Shown: positions 32,341-41,036 of the stretch, piece by piece
Layout: each line of letters starts with the position of its first letter
Numbering within the stretch: position 1 is the first letter of the stretch
DNA from: RH-AL1 sp964244495
GTDB taxonomy: Bacteria > Pseudomonadota > Alphaproteobacteria > Rhizobiales > Beijerinckiaceae
Reading direction: 5' to 3'
Assembly (NCBI GenBank): GCA_964244495.1
Contig: CAXTIU010000014.1
Location: 16,372-80,371 of the forward strand
Length of the DNA stretch: 64,000 nt
The notes under the pieces: generated by a model
Told to the model about the DNA's origin: nothing
Databases searched by the model: none
What the model saw: only the letters and a program-made list of their open reading frames with translations
Program-made: the position numbers and the translations under genes

Positions 32341-32568
32341 ATGGACCTGAAACGCGAAGCCTTGACCGGAACCGCCCAACTCGCCGCCATCGCCCTGGCG
32401 CTCAGGCGGCTCTATCAGCCGGACTTCGAGGCCCCGAAGGTGATCCGGGACATCTTGTCCGAAGTCGACATGACGGACGTGTCCTGGCAGCAGGTCGCGA
32501 CGCTGGCGAAAAGCGTCCAATCCCTGAACGCCGGCTGGAGCGCCGAGGGCGCCCGTCGCGCCGCCTGA
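32341..32568 (+). CDS. Small hypothetical protein
   Basis: 75 residues from ATG 32341: MDLKREALTGTAQLAAIALA, LRRLYQPDFEAPKVIRDILS, then WQQVATLAKSVQSLNAGWSA. It looks helical and soluble and has typical codon use. The frame is open upstream but without a better start. Convergent with fabI, with seven bases between stops. No family recognised. Confidence 0.55.
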   Translation: MDLKREALTGTAQLAAIALALRRLYQPDFEAPKVIRDILSEVDMTDVSWQQVATLAKSVQSLNAGWSAEGARRAA

Positions 32569-32575
32569 ACCAGGT

Positions 32576-33436
32576 CTACCCCACGGTCTCGTCGCGCTCG
32601 GTCAGGCCGCCGGCCTTCAAACCGTCGGGATGCGGCATCGACACGATGTTGTAGCCGGCATCGACGTAGTGCACCTCGCCGGTGACCCCGCTCGACAAGT
32701 CCGACAGCAGGTAGAGGGCGGCACCACCGATGTCGTCGAGGGTGACGGCGCGCCGCAACGGCGCGTGGGCGCGCTGGAAGTTGTACATGGCGCGGGCGTC
32801 CGTGATGCCGGCGCCGGCCAGCGTGCGGACCGGGCCGGCCGAGAGGGCGTTGACGCGCAGGCCGATCGGCCCGTAGTCGGCGGCGAGATAGCGCACGCCG
32901 GCCTCCAGCGCGGCCTTGGCCACACCCATCACGTTATAGTTCGGCACCACCCGCGTCGCGCCGCCGAAGGTCAGCGTGACCATGCTGCCGCCCGGGCGCA
33001 TGAGGGGCGCCGCCCGCGCGGCGATCTCCGTGAACGAGAAGGCGGAGATCACCATCGTGCGCGTGAAGTTCTCGCGGGTTGTGTCGGCGTAGCGACCGCG
33101 CAGCTCGTTCTTGGCGGAGTAGGCGACGCAATGCACCACGAAGTCGAGCGCCCCCCACGCGTCCGCCAGCGCCGCGAACGTCGCGTCGACGGAGGCGAGG
33201 TCCTCCACGTCGCAGGGCAGCACGAGCGGCGCGCCGAGGCTTTCGGCCAAGGGTTTGACCCGCTTGCCGAGCGCCGCGCCCTGGTAGGAGAAGGCGAGCG
33301 TCGCCCCCTGCGCGTGCAGGGCGCGGGCGATGCCCCAGGCGATCGAATGGTCGTTGGCGACGCCCATCACCAGGCCGCGCCGGCCCCGCATCAGGCCGCC
33401 CGTCGGGATGCCGGCCCGCTCGTCCGACGCGCCCAT
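32576..33436 (-). CDS. fabI: Enoyl-[acyl-carrier-protein] reductase (NADH)
   Basis: Last step of each fatty-acid elongation cycle. 286 residues: GLVMGVANDHSIAWGIARAL (cofactor site), LPCDVEDLASVDATFAALAD, HCVAYSAKNELRGRYADTTR, and the catalytic YxxxxxxK in YNVMGVAKAALEAGVRYLA. LRVNALSAGPVRTLAGAGI follows. ATG 33436 shares its A with the fabB stop (TGATG), so fabA-fabB-fabI form one operon with coupled translation between the last two. Confidence 0.95.
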   Translation of the reverse strand: MGASDERAGIPTGGLMRGRRGLVMGVANDHSIAWGIARALHAQGATLAFSYQGAALGKRVKPLAESLGAPLVLPCDVEDLASVDATFAALADAWGALDFVVHCVAYSAKNELRGRYADTTRENFTRTMVISAFSFTEIAARAAPLMRPGGSMVTLTFGGATRVVPNYNVMGVAKAALEAGVRYLAADYGPIGLRVNALSAGPVRTLAGAGITDARAMYNFQRAHAPLRRAVTLDDIGGAALYLLSDLSSGVTGEVHYVDAGYNIVSMPHPDGLKAGGLTERDETVG

Positions 33437-34656
33437 CACGCGTCGACGTTCTTGAAGACGAGGGTGGCGTTGGTGCCCCCGAAGCCGAACGAGTTGGACA
33501 GCGTGACGCCGAGCGGCGTCTCGCGGCGCTCGCGCACGATGTTCATGTCGGCGAAGTCGGGGTCGATCTCGTCGATGTGGGCGCTCTCGCAGATGAAACC
33601 GTTGTTCATCATCAACAGGCAGTAGATCGCCTCCTGCGCGCCGGTGGCGCCCAGCGAATGGCCGGTGAGCGACTTGGTGGCGGCGATGGGCGGGCTCCCG
33701 TCGCCCGAGCCGAAGATGCGGCGCACCGCCTCGATCTCCCTGGCGTCGCCGACCGGCGTCGAGGTGGCGTGTGGGTTGATGTAGTCGATCGGCGCCTTCA
33801 CCCCCTCGATCGCCATGCGCATGCAGCGCTCGGCTCCCTCGCCGGAGGGCGCGACCATGTCGTAGCCATCCGACGTCAGGCCGTAGCCGGCGATCTCGCC
33901 GTAAACGCGGGCGCCGCGCGCCTTGGCGTGTTCGTACGCCTCCAGCACGAGCACGCCGGCGCCGCCGGCGATGACAAAGCCGTCGCGGTTCCTGTCGAAG
34001 GCGCGGGAGGCCACCGCCGGCGTGTCGTTGTAGTTCGAGGACATCGCCCCCATCGCGTCGAACAGCACGGAGAGCGTCCAATCGAGCTCCTCGCAGCCGC
34101 CGGCGAACATGACGTCCTGCTTGCCCCACTGGATCATCTCGTAGGCGTTGCCGATGCAATGGTTGGACGTCGCGCAGGCCGACGAGATCGAGTAGTTCGC
34201 CCCCTTGATCTTGAACCAGGTGGCGAGTGTCGCCGACGCCGTCGACGACATGGCCTTGGGCACGGCGAAGGGACCGACGCGCTTCGGCCCCTTGTCGCGG
34301 GCGAGGTCGGCCGCCTCCACGATGGCGCGGGTGGAGGCGCCGCCCGACCCCATCAGGATACCGGTGCGCGGGTGCGAGACCTCCTCCGGCGTCAGGCCCG
34401 AGTCGCGGATCGCCTGATCCATGGCGACGTGCGCCCACGCCGTGCCGCCGCCGTGGAAACGCTGGGCGCGGCGATCGAGGCCGGCGGCGGCATCGGCCGC
34501 CGGGGCGCCCTGGACCTGCGAGCGGAAGCCGAGTTCCCTGAAGCGCTCGGCGTGGGTGATGCCCGATCGCGCCTCGCGCAGGGAGGCGAGCACCTCCTGC
34601 GTCGAGGTGCCGATCGGGGACACGATCCCCATGCCGGTGACGACGACACGCCTCAT
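33436..34656 (-). CDS. fabB: 3-oxoacyl-[acyl-carrier-protein] synthase I
   Basis: Condensing enzyme that elongates cis-unsaturated intermediates made by FabA. 406 residues starting MRRVVVTGMGIVSPIGTSTQ. The catalytic Cys is in YSISSACATSNHCIGNAYEM, the two His in INPHATSTPVGD and KSLTGHSLGATGAQE, and the C-terminus is SNSFGFGGTNATLVFKNVDA. The position after fabA supports KAS I rather than KAS II. Confidence 0.96.
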   Translation of the reverse strand: MRRVVVTGMGIVSPIGTSTQEVLASLREARSGITHAERFRELGFRSQVQGAPAADAAAGLDRRAQRFHGGGTAWAHVAMDQAIRDSGLTPEEVSHPRTGILMGSGGASTRAIVEAADLARDKGPKRVGPFAVPKAMSSTASATLATWFKIKGANYSISSACATSNHCIGNAYEMIQWGKQDVMFAGGCEELDWTLSVLFDAMGAMSSNYNDTPAVASRAFDRNRDGFVIAGGAGVLVLEAYEHAKARGARVYGEIAGYGLTSDGYDMVAPSGEGAERCMRMAIEGVKAPIDYINPHATSTPVGDAREIEAVRRIFGSGDGSPPIAATKSLTGHSLGATGAQEAIYCLLMMNNGFICESAHIDEIDPDFADMNIVRERRETPLGVTLSNSFGFGGTNATLVFKNVDA

Positions 34657-34766
34657 GGTGCTCTCCGCTTCGGTGTTCCCCGCCTCGGCGTCGCCGACGT
34701 CGCGGGAAGGATCGCGCGACCCTCGGCCCGGCCGAGGCCCCTCATTTCCATATAAGGCGTTCGGCG

Positions 34767-35288
34767 TCAGGCCGAAGCCGGAGCGGCCTGGAAAAGCCCG
34801 ACCTTGAGGTCCTTGGCGTCGTAGATGCGGGTGCCGTCGGCTTCCAGCCAGCCATCGGCGATGCCGAGCACCAGCTTGCGGTTGAAGACCCGTTTGAGAT
34901 CGACGCCGTAGACGACCTTCTTGACGCTCGGCAGCACCTGGTCGGTGAACTTGACCTCGCCGACGCCGAGCGCGCGGCCCCGGCCCGGCAGGCCGAGCCA
35001 GCCGAGATAGAAGCCGAGCAGTTGCCACAGGGCGTCAAGCCCGAGGCAGCCGGGCATCACCGGATCGTTCCTGAAGTGGCAGGCGAAGAACCAGTGGTCC
35101 GGCTCGATCGCGAATTCGGCGCGCACCATGCCCTTGCCGTGCGGGCCGCCATCGGCCGAGATGGCGGCGATCGTGTCGAACATCAGGAGCGGCGGCAGCG
35201 GCAGCTGGGCGTTCCCCGCACCGAATAGCTCGCCCCGGGCGCAGGCCAGGAGGTCTTCGTGATCAAAGCTGGAGCGGCGGTCGCTCAT
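34767..35288 (-). CDS. fabA: 3-hydroxydecanoyl-[acyl-carrier-protein] dehydratase/isomerase
   Basis: Introduces the cis double bond in anaerobic-type unsaturated fatty acid synthesis. 173 residues. The active-site His71 lies in WFFACHFRNDPVMPGCLGLD, with the Asp in CLGLDALWQLLGFYLGW. The central blocks LPPLLMFDTIAAISADGGPH and GVGEVKFTDQVLP are typical. First gene of the fabA-fabB-fabI operon, divergent from irr. Confidence 0.96.
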   Translation of the reverse strand: MSDRRSSFDHEDLLACARGELFGAGNAQLPLPPLLMFDTIAAISADGGPHGKGMVRAEFAIEPDHWFFACHFRNDPVMPGCLGLDALWQLLGFYLGWLGLPGRGRALGVGEVKFTDQVLPSVKKVVYGVDLKRVFNRKLVLGIADGWLEADGTRIYDAKDLKVGLFQAAPASA

Positions 35289-35546
35289 CGTCCGGGTCTC
35301 TACGGTCTACGGAGCGTTCCACCGCACCAAAGGGCCTCCCTGTCGCAGGGTGCGCGGGCTTCTAGCATGGTGCCCGGCGGATCGGAAGCCGCTTCGCTCC
35401 CTCGGTCGCCGCGAGGGATGGCGATACCGGGTCCCGGTCGGAAAGCCGACGCTTGCGGACGCGGCACGGGCCGCCTATAGCTTCACCACCTTGACCGCCA
35501 TTGCGCTCGCGCTCGACCCGTCGCGCGGCACTCGAGAAAAACGACC

Positions 35547-36089
35547 ATGACCGAACAAAGCAAGGCGATGCGGCGGGTGCCCGAGATCGGCGCTCCGAGC
35601 GCCGGCGCTTCAAGCAGCGTTCAGGGCACCGGCGCGCCCGGCCGCCTCGACGCGATGATGGCCGGCTGCCCCGTCCACGCGCTGCGCGCCAAGCTGAAGG
35701 ATGCCGGCTTGCGCCCGACGCGCCAGCGCATGGCGCTCGGCCTCCTCCTGTTCGCCAAGGGCGACCGCCACCTGACCGCCGAGAAGCTCTACGAGGAGGC
35801 GCAGGAACTGCGCGTGCCGGTGTCGCTCGCCACCGTCTACAACGGCCTGCACGTCTTCACTGAGGCCGGGCTGCTGCGCGAGGTCGCCGTCGACGGGACC
35901 AAGGTCTACTACGATACCAACGTGTCCAATCACCACCACTTCCTGGTCGAGACCTCGAACATGCTGATCGACATCCCGGCGGTGGCGATCGATCGGAGCT
36001 TCGTGCCGATGGTGCCGGACGGCATGGAGATCGCCGCCATCGACGTGGTCGTGCGGCTGCGCCCGATCGGCGGCAAGCCGACGAACTGA
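35547..36089 (+). CDS. irr: Iron response regulator Irr (Fur family)
   Basis: 180 residues. The Fur DNA-binding fold is AKLKDAGLRPTRQRMALGLL, HLTAEKLYEEAQELRVPVSL and ATVYNGLHVFTEAGLLREVA. The three consecutive His of Irr are at 129-131 (SNHHHFLVETS). A Cys-Pro pair (GCPVHAL, Cys41) precedes the fold and could act as a heme regulatory motif as in Bradyrhizobium Irr. Irr senses heme status and represses or activates iron genes. The low-complexity first 35 residues make the exact start uncertain. Divergent from fabA, a common neighbourhood in Rhizobiales. Confidence 0.93.
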   Translation: MTEQSKAMRRVPEIGAPSAGASSSVQGTGAPGRLDAMMAGCPVHALRAKLKDAGLRPTRQRMALGLLLFAKGDRHLTAEKLYEEAQELRVPVSLATVYNGLHVFTEAGLLREVAVDGTKVYYDTNVSNHHHFLVETSNMLIDIPAVAIDRSFVPMVPDGMEIAAIDVVVRLRPIGGKPTN

Positions 36090-36103
36090 TAGCAAGGACT
36101 CGG

Positions 36104-37102
36104 CTAGCGGTCCGATCGCAGCACCGCCTCCAACCTGACCCAGGCTTCCGCCGCGCCGGGCAGGCCGAAACGCAGCCATGTCGGTCGGCCCGCGAAGGGG
36201 CGGACCAGGATGCCCCGTCCCGCCAGCGCGGCGAACAGCGCCCCGGCGGCCGGATGGTCGATCAGCTGGAACAAGGGCGTGCCGCCGAGCGGGCGGCCAC
36301 CGGCGGCCTTCAGCCTGGCGCGCAGCCGCGCCGCGTCGCCCTCGAGCCGGACTCGGGCGTGGTCCAGCCACGCCGCGTCCGCGAGCGCCCGCCCGCCGAC
36401 CGCAATCGCCGGGCCGCTGACCGGCCAGGGTCCGAGCCAGGCGCGCAATCGCTCGACGACGGCCGGCTCGGCGATGGCGAAGCCGAGGCGCAGGCCGGCA
36501 AGGCCGTAGGTCTTGCCGAACGAGCGCAGCACGACCGCGCGCACACCAGTCAAATGGGGCACCAGGCTCCAGGCCGGCGGGAGGACGTCGATGAAGGCTT
36601 CGTCCACCACCAGCAGGCCAACCTGTCCGGCGAGGACGGCGAGCGCGTCCGGCGCGAGGAGTCGACCGTCCGGGTTGTTCGGATTGACGACCACGGCTAG
36701 GTCGGCGCCGGCCAGGGCCGCGGCGTCGGCCACGATTCTCACCCGCGCGCCGGCGGCGCGGAACACCCCTTCGTACTCGCCGTAGGTCGGCCCGAGCACG
36801 CGGACGTCGTCGCCGGCGCGCAGATCGGGCAGCCGCTGGATCAGCGCCTGCGTGCCGGGCGCCGCCACTAGGCCGACGCCGGTCGGCACGCGGGTGCGGT
36901 CCGCCGCCGCGCGCTCCAAGCCGGCCAGCGCCGCCGCGTCCGGCAGCCGCGTCCAGGCTTCGTCCGCCACCTCGCCGAGCGGGTAAGGCACGGGATTGAT
37001 GCCGGTCGACAGGTCGATCCACGGCTCCGGCGCTCGGGGGAAGGCGCGCCGCGCCGCGTCCAGCGCGCCCCCGTGATCGGCGAAGACGCCACCTGCCGCC
37101 AT
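36104..37102 (-). CDS. cobC: L-threonine-O-3-phosphate decarboxylase
   Basis: PLP enzyme making the aminopropanol phosphate linker of cobalamin (CobC in Pseudomonas/Rhizobium naming, CobD in Salmonella). 332 residues from ATG 37102, chosen for GGAGGACCC upstream. Blocks: FADHGGALDAARRAFP, WIDLSTGINPVPYP, NPNNPDGRLL, the Schiff-base Lys in LRSFGKTYGLAGLRLGFAIA, and TWLRFGLPG. It lies about 870 bases upstream of the riboswitch-led cob operon in the opposite direction and has no riboswitch of its own that I could see. Confidence 0.9.
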   Translation of the reverse strand: MAAGGVFADHGGALDAARRAFPRAPEPWIDLSTGINPVPYPLGEVADEAWTRLPDAAALAGLERAAADRTRVPTGVGLVAAPGTQALIQRLPDLRAGDDVRVLGPTYGEYEGVFRAAGARVRIVADAAALAGADLAVVVNPNNPDGRLLAPDALAVLAGQVGLLVVDEAFIDVLPPAWSLVPHLTGVRAVVLRSFGKTYGLAGLRLGFAIAEPAVVERLRAWLGPWPVSGPAIAVGGRALADAAWLDHARVRLEGDAARLRARLKAAGGRPLGGTPLFQLIDHPAAGALFAALAGRGILVRPFAGRPTWLRFGLPGAAEAWVRLEAVLRSDR

Positions 37103-37221
37103 TGGGTCCTCCAGCAACGGGTGCACCGGACCACTAAAGGCGCGCCGTCGATCATCGGGGAACCAAAGCAAGCCGGGCACGGTATGGCAAGGCGCGCCGC
37201 GCGGGACTGCGAGGGAGGCGG

Positions 37222-37866
37222 ATGGCCAAGTACATGCTGCACTACTTCCCCGAATCGGGGAACAGCTACAAGCTGGCGCTGATGCTGACCCTCTGCGGGC
37301 AGGCGTTCAAACCGGTTTGGACCGACTTCAACAGCGGGGTGACCCGAACGGACGCGTGGCGGCGAACCGTCAATCCGATGGGCGAGATCCCGGTCCTGGT
37401 CGAGGACGGGGTGGGTCTAACGCAGACGGCGCCCATCCTCCTGTGCCTCGCCGACAGGTTCGCCCGCTTCCGGGGGATCGACGAGGCCGAAAGATTCGAG
37501 GTGCTGCGTTGGCTGTTCTGGGACAACCAGAAGCTCAGCGGCCTCATGGCGCCCTACCGGTTCCGCCGCGCCTTCGTCGAGGCGTCCGACCGACACGTGA
37601 TGGGGTACATGAAGGAAAGGCTCGACGACGTCTTGGCGATCGTGGAGACGAACCTGAGGCAACGGCCTTTCGTCGTGGGCGATCGGCCGACGGTCGCCGA
37701 TCTTTCCATGACCGGCTATCTGTCGTTCCCGAAAAACGAGAGCGGCTACGACCTCGACGCGAGTCATCCCGCGATCGGCGCTTGGCTGGCGCGCATCAGG
37801 GCGATACCGGGCTGGGTCGCGCCTTACGACATCTTGCCGGGCCAACGCATGCGCCGCTGCGTGTGA
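37222..37866 (+). CDS. Glutathione S-transferase family protein
   Basis: 214 residues. The thioredoxin-like N-terminal domain has MLHYFPESGNSYKLALMLTL, NPMGEIPVLVEDG and LTQTAPILLCLADRF. The all-helical C-terminal domain has RPFVVGDRPTVADLSMTGYL with the N-capping box. The Ser/Tyr at the expected catalytic position near residues 12-16 (ESGNSYK) suggests a beta/theta-type enzyme. Substrate unknown; no obvious operon partner. Confidence 0.9.
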   Translation: MAKYMLHYFPESGNSYKLALMLTLCGQAFKPVWTDFNSGVTRTDAWRRTVNPMGEIPVLVEDGVGLTQTAPILLCLADRFARFRGIDEAERFEVLRWLFWDNQKLSGLMAPYRFRRAFVEASDRHVMGYMKERLDDVLAIVETNLRQRPFVVGDRPTVADLSMTGYLSFPKNESGYDLDASHPAIGAWLARIRAIPGWVAPYDILPGQRMRRCV

Positions 37867-37970
37867 AGCGGTGAGACGGCATGGGTTTGCCAGATAACAC
37901 GCCCGACCCCTCTTGAGGCCGCCATCGCGATTGACACGCCCCGCCCTCGCGCCCTAGATCGCGGCTCGTT

Positions 37971-38183
37971 TCGACGGTCCCTTCCCCGGAAGGGTTCGCA
38001 AGGGAATGTGGGCGCCCGGCCGTTTCGCCGGGCCGAAGCCACAGCTGCCCCCGCAACTGTAAGTGGGAAGTCCGGGTGCCGGAACGCCACTGGGATCGTC
38101 CCGCCGCCGGCCACGGCGACGGGACCCTGGGAAGGCGGCACCCTCGGCGTCGATCCACGAGCCAGGACACCTGCCGTCTCTCG
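37971..38183 (+). promoter_or_regulatory. Cobalamin (B12) riboswitch
   Basis: Has the expected order of elements: GACGGTCCC at the 5' side, AAGGGAATGTGGG, the B12-box core GAAGCCACAGCTGCCCCCGC followed by AACTGTAAG, GCCACTGG, GGGAAGGCGGC, and GAGCCAGGACACCTGCCGTC. It precedes DUF1636-cobH-cobI-EamA, so adenosylcobalamin binding should reduce their expression. The distance to the first start (about 85 bases) allows control of either translation or termination. Confidence 0.95.
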
Positions 38184-38269
38184 ATTGCGCAAGCGTCCGG
38201 CGGGGTGCCCGGACGCCGACGGTCCGCGGCTTCCGCGCGACGGCCCTGCACACCCGGATGCCCGCGCGC

Positions 38270-38683
38270 ATGAGCGATGCCAAGCTTGCCAAGCCGGCCG
38301 AGGCCGAGAGCCATGTCACGGCACCGATGACGCTTTTCGTCTGCGTCACCTGCCGCGACGCCGCCCACGTGCAAGGCGCCCCGAGCGCCGGGGCGCGTCT
38401 CCACGCGGCGATCACGGCGGCGGCGCGGGACGACGATGACGCCATCTCCATCGTGGCCGTGGAATGCCTCAGCGCCTGCAAGCGCCCCTGCGCCGTGGGC
38501 TTCGCGGCGCGGGGCAAATGGACCTACGTCCACGCCGACCTGCCCAGCGCCACCGCGGCCTCCGTCGTCCTGGCCGGCGCGCGTTTGTACGCGCTCTCGC
38601 CGGACGGTGTCACGCCATGGAGGCAGCGCCCGGACGCCCTCAAGAAAGGCGCCGTGGCGCGCGTGCCCCCGTTTCCGGCATGA
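38270..38683 (+). CDS. DUF1636 metal-binding/ferredoxin-like protein of cobalamin clusters
   Basis: 137 residues from ATG 38270 (ATG 38258 and ATG 38327, MTLFVCVTC, are alternatives). Cys-rich sequence: LFVCVTCRDAAHVQG and VECLSACKRPCAVGFAARGK, the DUF1636 signature. DUF1636 genes recur next to cob genes and B12 riboswitches and resemble small [2Fe-2S] thioredoxin-like ferredoxins, but their biochemical role is not settled. Its TGA overlaps the cobH start (ATGA). Confidence 0.85.
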   Translation: MSDAKLAKPAEAESHVTAPMTLFVCVTCRDAAHVQGAPSAGARLHAAITAAARDDDDAISIVAVECLSACKRPCAVGFAARGKWTYVHADLPSATAASVVLAGARLYALSPDGVTPWRQRPDALKKGAVARVPPFPA

Positions 38684-39315
38684 CGGCGGTGACCCACGAC
38701 TATATCCGCGACGGTGCCGCCATCTACCGGCGCTCCTTCGCCATCATCCGGGCGGAGGCGCGGCTCGACCGTTTCGCTGCGGAGGAGGAGCGCGTCGCGG
38801 TGCGGATCATCCACGCCTGCGGCATGGTGGAGGTGGCCGACACGATCCGCTTCTCACCGGGCGCGGCTTGCGCTGGCATCCGGGCGCTGGCGGGTGGCGC
38901 GCCGGTCCTGTGCGATGCCACCATGGTCGCCGACGGGGTGACGCGGGCCCGCCTGCCGAGCGGCAACGCGGTCGTGTGTACGCTGCGCGACCCGCGCGTG
39001 CCGGCGCTGGCGGCCGCGATCGGCAACACGCGCACCGCTGCCGCGGTCGAGCTGTGGCGCGACAGGCTGGAGGGGGCGGTGGTGGCCATCGGCAACGCCC
39101 CGACCGCGCTGTTCCACTTGCTGGACATGATCGACGCCGGGGCGCCGCGACCAGCGCTCATTGTCGGCATCCCGGTCGGCTTCGTCGGTGCGATCGAGTC
39201 GAAGGCGGCGCTGGCGGAGCGCGCCGACCTCGCCAGCATCGTGGTGCGCGGGCGCTGGGGTGGCAGCGCGATGACCGCCGCCGCCGTGAACGCGCTGGCG
39301 AGCGCGGAAGAATGA
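38680..39315 (+). CDS. cobH: Precorrin-8X methylmutase
   Basis: Moves the C11 methyl to C12 to give hydrogenobyrinate in aerobic cobalamin synthesis. 211 residues. The catalytic His45 lies in VAVRIIHACGMVEVADTIRF. Other landmarks are LCDATMVADGVTRARLP, GNAPTALFHLLDMIDAG and IVGIPVGFVGAIESK. Starts inside the DUF1636 stop (ATGA). CobG, CobJ, CobM, CobK and CobL genes are not in this window. Confidence 0.93.
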   Translation: MTAVTHDYIRDGAAIYRRSFAIIRAEARLDRFAAEEERVAVRIIHACGMVEVADTIRFSPGAACAGIRALAGGAPVLCDATMVADGVTRARLPSGNAVVCTLRDPRVPALAAAIGNTRTAAAVELWRDRLEGAVVAIGNAPTALFHLLDMIDAGAPRPALIVGIPVGFVGAIESKAALAERADLASIVVRGRWGGSAMTAAAVNALASAEE

Positions 39316-39354
39316 GCGGGATGTCATGAGCGGGACATCATCGAGCGGGCCCAC

Positions 39355-40080
39355 GTGAGCGGCCGGCTCTACGGCGTCGGGCTCGGACCCGGCGATCCCG
39401 AACTGGTCACGCTGAAAGCGGCGCGCCACCTCGCGGCGGCGCGGGTCGTCGCTTATTTTTGCAAGCGGGACCGGCGCGGCAACGCCCGCACCATCGCGGA
39501 CCGCCTCATGCCGGCCGGCTGCACCGAGGTCAGGCTCCCTTACCCCGTGACGACGGAAATCCCCGTGCATGACGAAGTCTACGCCGCCTGCCTCGCACCC
39601 TTCTACGAGGCATCGGCGGCGACGCTCGCGACCCACCTCTCCGCCGGTCGGGACGTGGCGCTCCTGTGCGAGGGCGACCCGCTGTTCTACGGCTCCTTCA
39701 TGCACCTCTACGTCCGGCTGCGCGACCGATTCCCCGTCACGATCGTGCCGGGCGTGACCGCGATGTCGGGCTGCTGGACCACGGCCGGCCTGCCGATGAG
39801 CTGGGGCGACGACGTGCTGACGATCCTGCCCGGCACGCTCGACGGCGAGGCGCTGCGAACCCGGCTGATGGGCAGCGACGCCGCCGTCATCATGAAGATC
39901 GGCGGCAACTTCGCGAAGGTGCGCGAGGCGGTGGAGGCGGCCGGGCTGATGGCCGAGGCGGTCTACGTCGAACGCGGCACGATGGCGAACGAGGTGGTGA
40001 TGCCGCTGCGCGACAAGACCGACGATATCGCCCCCTACTTCTCGATCGTGCTGCTGCCGGGCCACGGCCGGCGATGCTAG
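39355..40080 (+). CDS. cobI: Precorrin-2 C20-methyltransferase
   Basis: SAM-dependent methylation of precorrin-2 to precorrin-3A. 241 residues from GTG 39355. Tetrapyrrole methylase landmarks: LYGVGLGPGDPELVTLKAAR, VALLCEGDPLFYGSFMHLY, IVPGVTAMSGCWTTAGLPM and MKIGGNFAKV. The 39-base gap from cobH holds near-duplicate ATGAGCGGGA units. It overlaps the following permease gene by seven bases. Confidence 0.94.
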   Translation: MSGRLYGVGLGPGDPELVTLKAARHLAAARVVAYFCKRDRRGNARTIADRLMPAGCTEVRLPYPVTTEIPVHDEVYAACLAPFYEASAATLATHLSAGRDVALLCEGDPLFYGSFMHLYVRLRDRFPVTIVPGVTAMSGCWTTAGLPMSWGDDVLTILPGTLDGEALRTRLMGSDAAVIMKIGGNFAKVREAVEAAGLMAEAVYVERGTMANEVVMPLRDKTDDIAPYFSIVLLPGHGRRC

Positions 40081-40961
40081 AGGCGCCCGGGTCCACGGCA
40101 CCGCCGGCGGCGCGGGCCGCGCCGATGATCTTCGTCTTCCTGTGGGCGAGCGGCTTCGTCGTCGCCCGCGTCCTGCGCCCCTACGGCAACCCGGAAAGCT
40201 TCGTGACGCTGCGCTTCGCCTGCAGCATCCTGCTGCTGGCGACCATCGCCCTGGTTTCGCGCGCCTCGTGGCCGCGCACCTGGGTTGGCTGGCGCGACAG
40301 CCTGATCGCCGGTGCCCTGATGCAGGGGTGCTACGTCGGGGGCGTGTTCTGGGCGATCAGGCACGGTCTGTCCGCCTCCGTCGCCGCGCTGATCGCGGGG
40401 TTGCAACCGCTCCTCACCGGCGCGCTCGCCGGCCCGCTGCTCAACGAGCGGGTGTCGGGACGGCGCTGGTTCGGCATCCTCGTCGGTTTCGCCGGGGCGA
40501 TGCTGGTGCTGGCGCCGAACCTGCGCGGGGCCGGCGCGGTGACGCCGGCCGCCCTCCTGGCTTGCTTCGGCGGGACCATCGGGATCACGCTCGGCACGAT
40601 CTGGCAGAAGCGCATCGGCGGCGCGGTCGACCTGCGCAGCGGGGCCGCCATCCAGTTCGTCGGCGGGCTCGCCGTGGTCGCGCCGCTGGCGCTCCTGACC
40701 GAGCACGTCGCCGTCGCGAACGCGCGCGAAGTCTGGCTGGCGCTCGCCTGGTCGGTGCTCGTGCTCTCGGTCGTCACGTCGCTGCTGCTCCTGTCCCTGA
40801 TCAAGCGGGGCGCGGTGGCGCGGGTGACGGCGCTGCTGTACCTCGTGCCTCCGATCACGGCCCTGATGGCGCTCACCCTGTTCGGCGAGGCGCTCGCGCC
40901 GGTCCAGTTCCTCGGCATGGCGATCGCGGCCTGCGGCGTCGCCGCCGCCAATCGCGGCTGA
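40074..40961 (+). CDS. EamA/DMT-family permease
   Basis: 295 residues with ten predicted transmembrane helices in two EamA halves: PMIFVFLWASGFVVARVLRP, then LIAGALMQGCYVGGVFWAI, ALIAGLQPLLTGALAGPLL, GILVGFAGAMLVLAPNLRG, WSVLVLSVVTSLLLLSLIKR and YLVPPITALMALTLFGEAL. ATG 40074 lies inside the cobI 3' end, so translation is coupled and the B12 riboswitch should govern it. DMT permeases carry metabolites or small compounds; a cobalt- or corrinoid-related substrate is inference from position only. Confidence 0.88.
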   Translation: MLEAPGSTAPPAARAAPMIFVFLWASGFVVARVLRPYGNPESFVTLRFACSILLLATIALVSRASWPRTWVGWRDSLIAGALMQGCYVGGVFWAIRHGLSASVAALIAGLQPLLTGALAGPLLNERVSGRRWFGILVGFAGAMLVLAPNLRGAGAVTPAALLACFGGTIGITLGTIWQKRIGGAVDLRSGAAIQFVGGLAVVAPLALLTEHVAVANAREVWLALAWSVLVLSVVTSLLLLSLIKRGAVARVTALLYLVPPITALMALTLFGEALAPVQFLGMAIAACGVAAANRG

Positions 40962-41036
40962 AGCCGAGCTTGCCTTGATTTCAGCCAAAGCTGGCGGCAC
41001 AGTCCGGCCGGCTCGCGACGGTGAAGAGGCGGTTGA

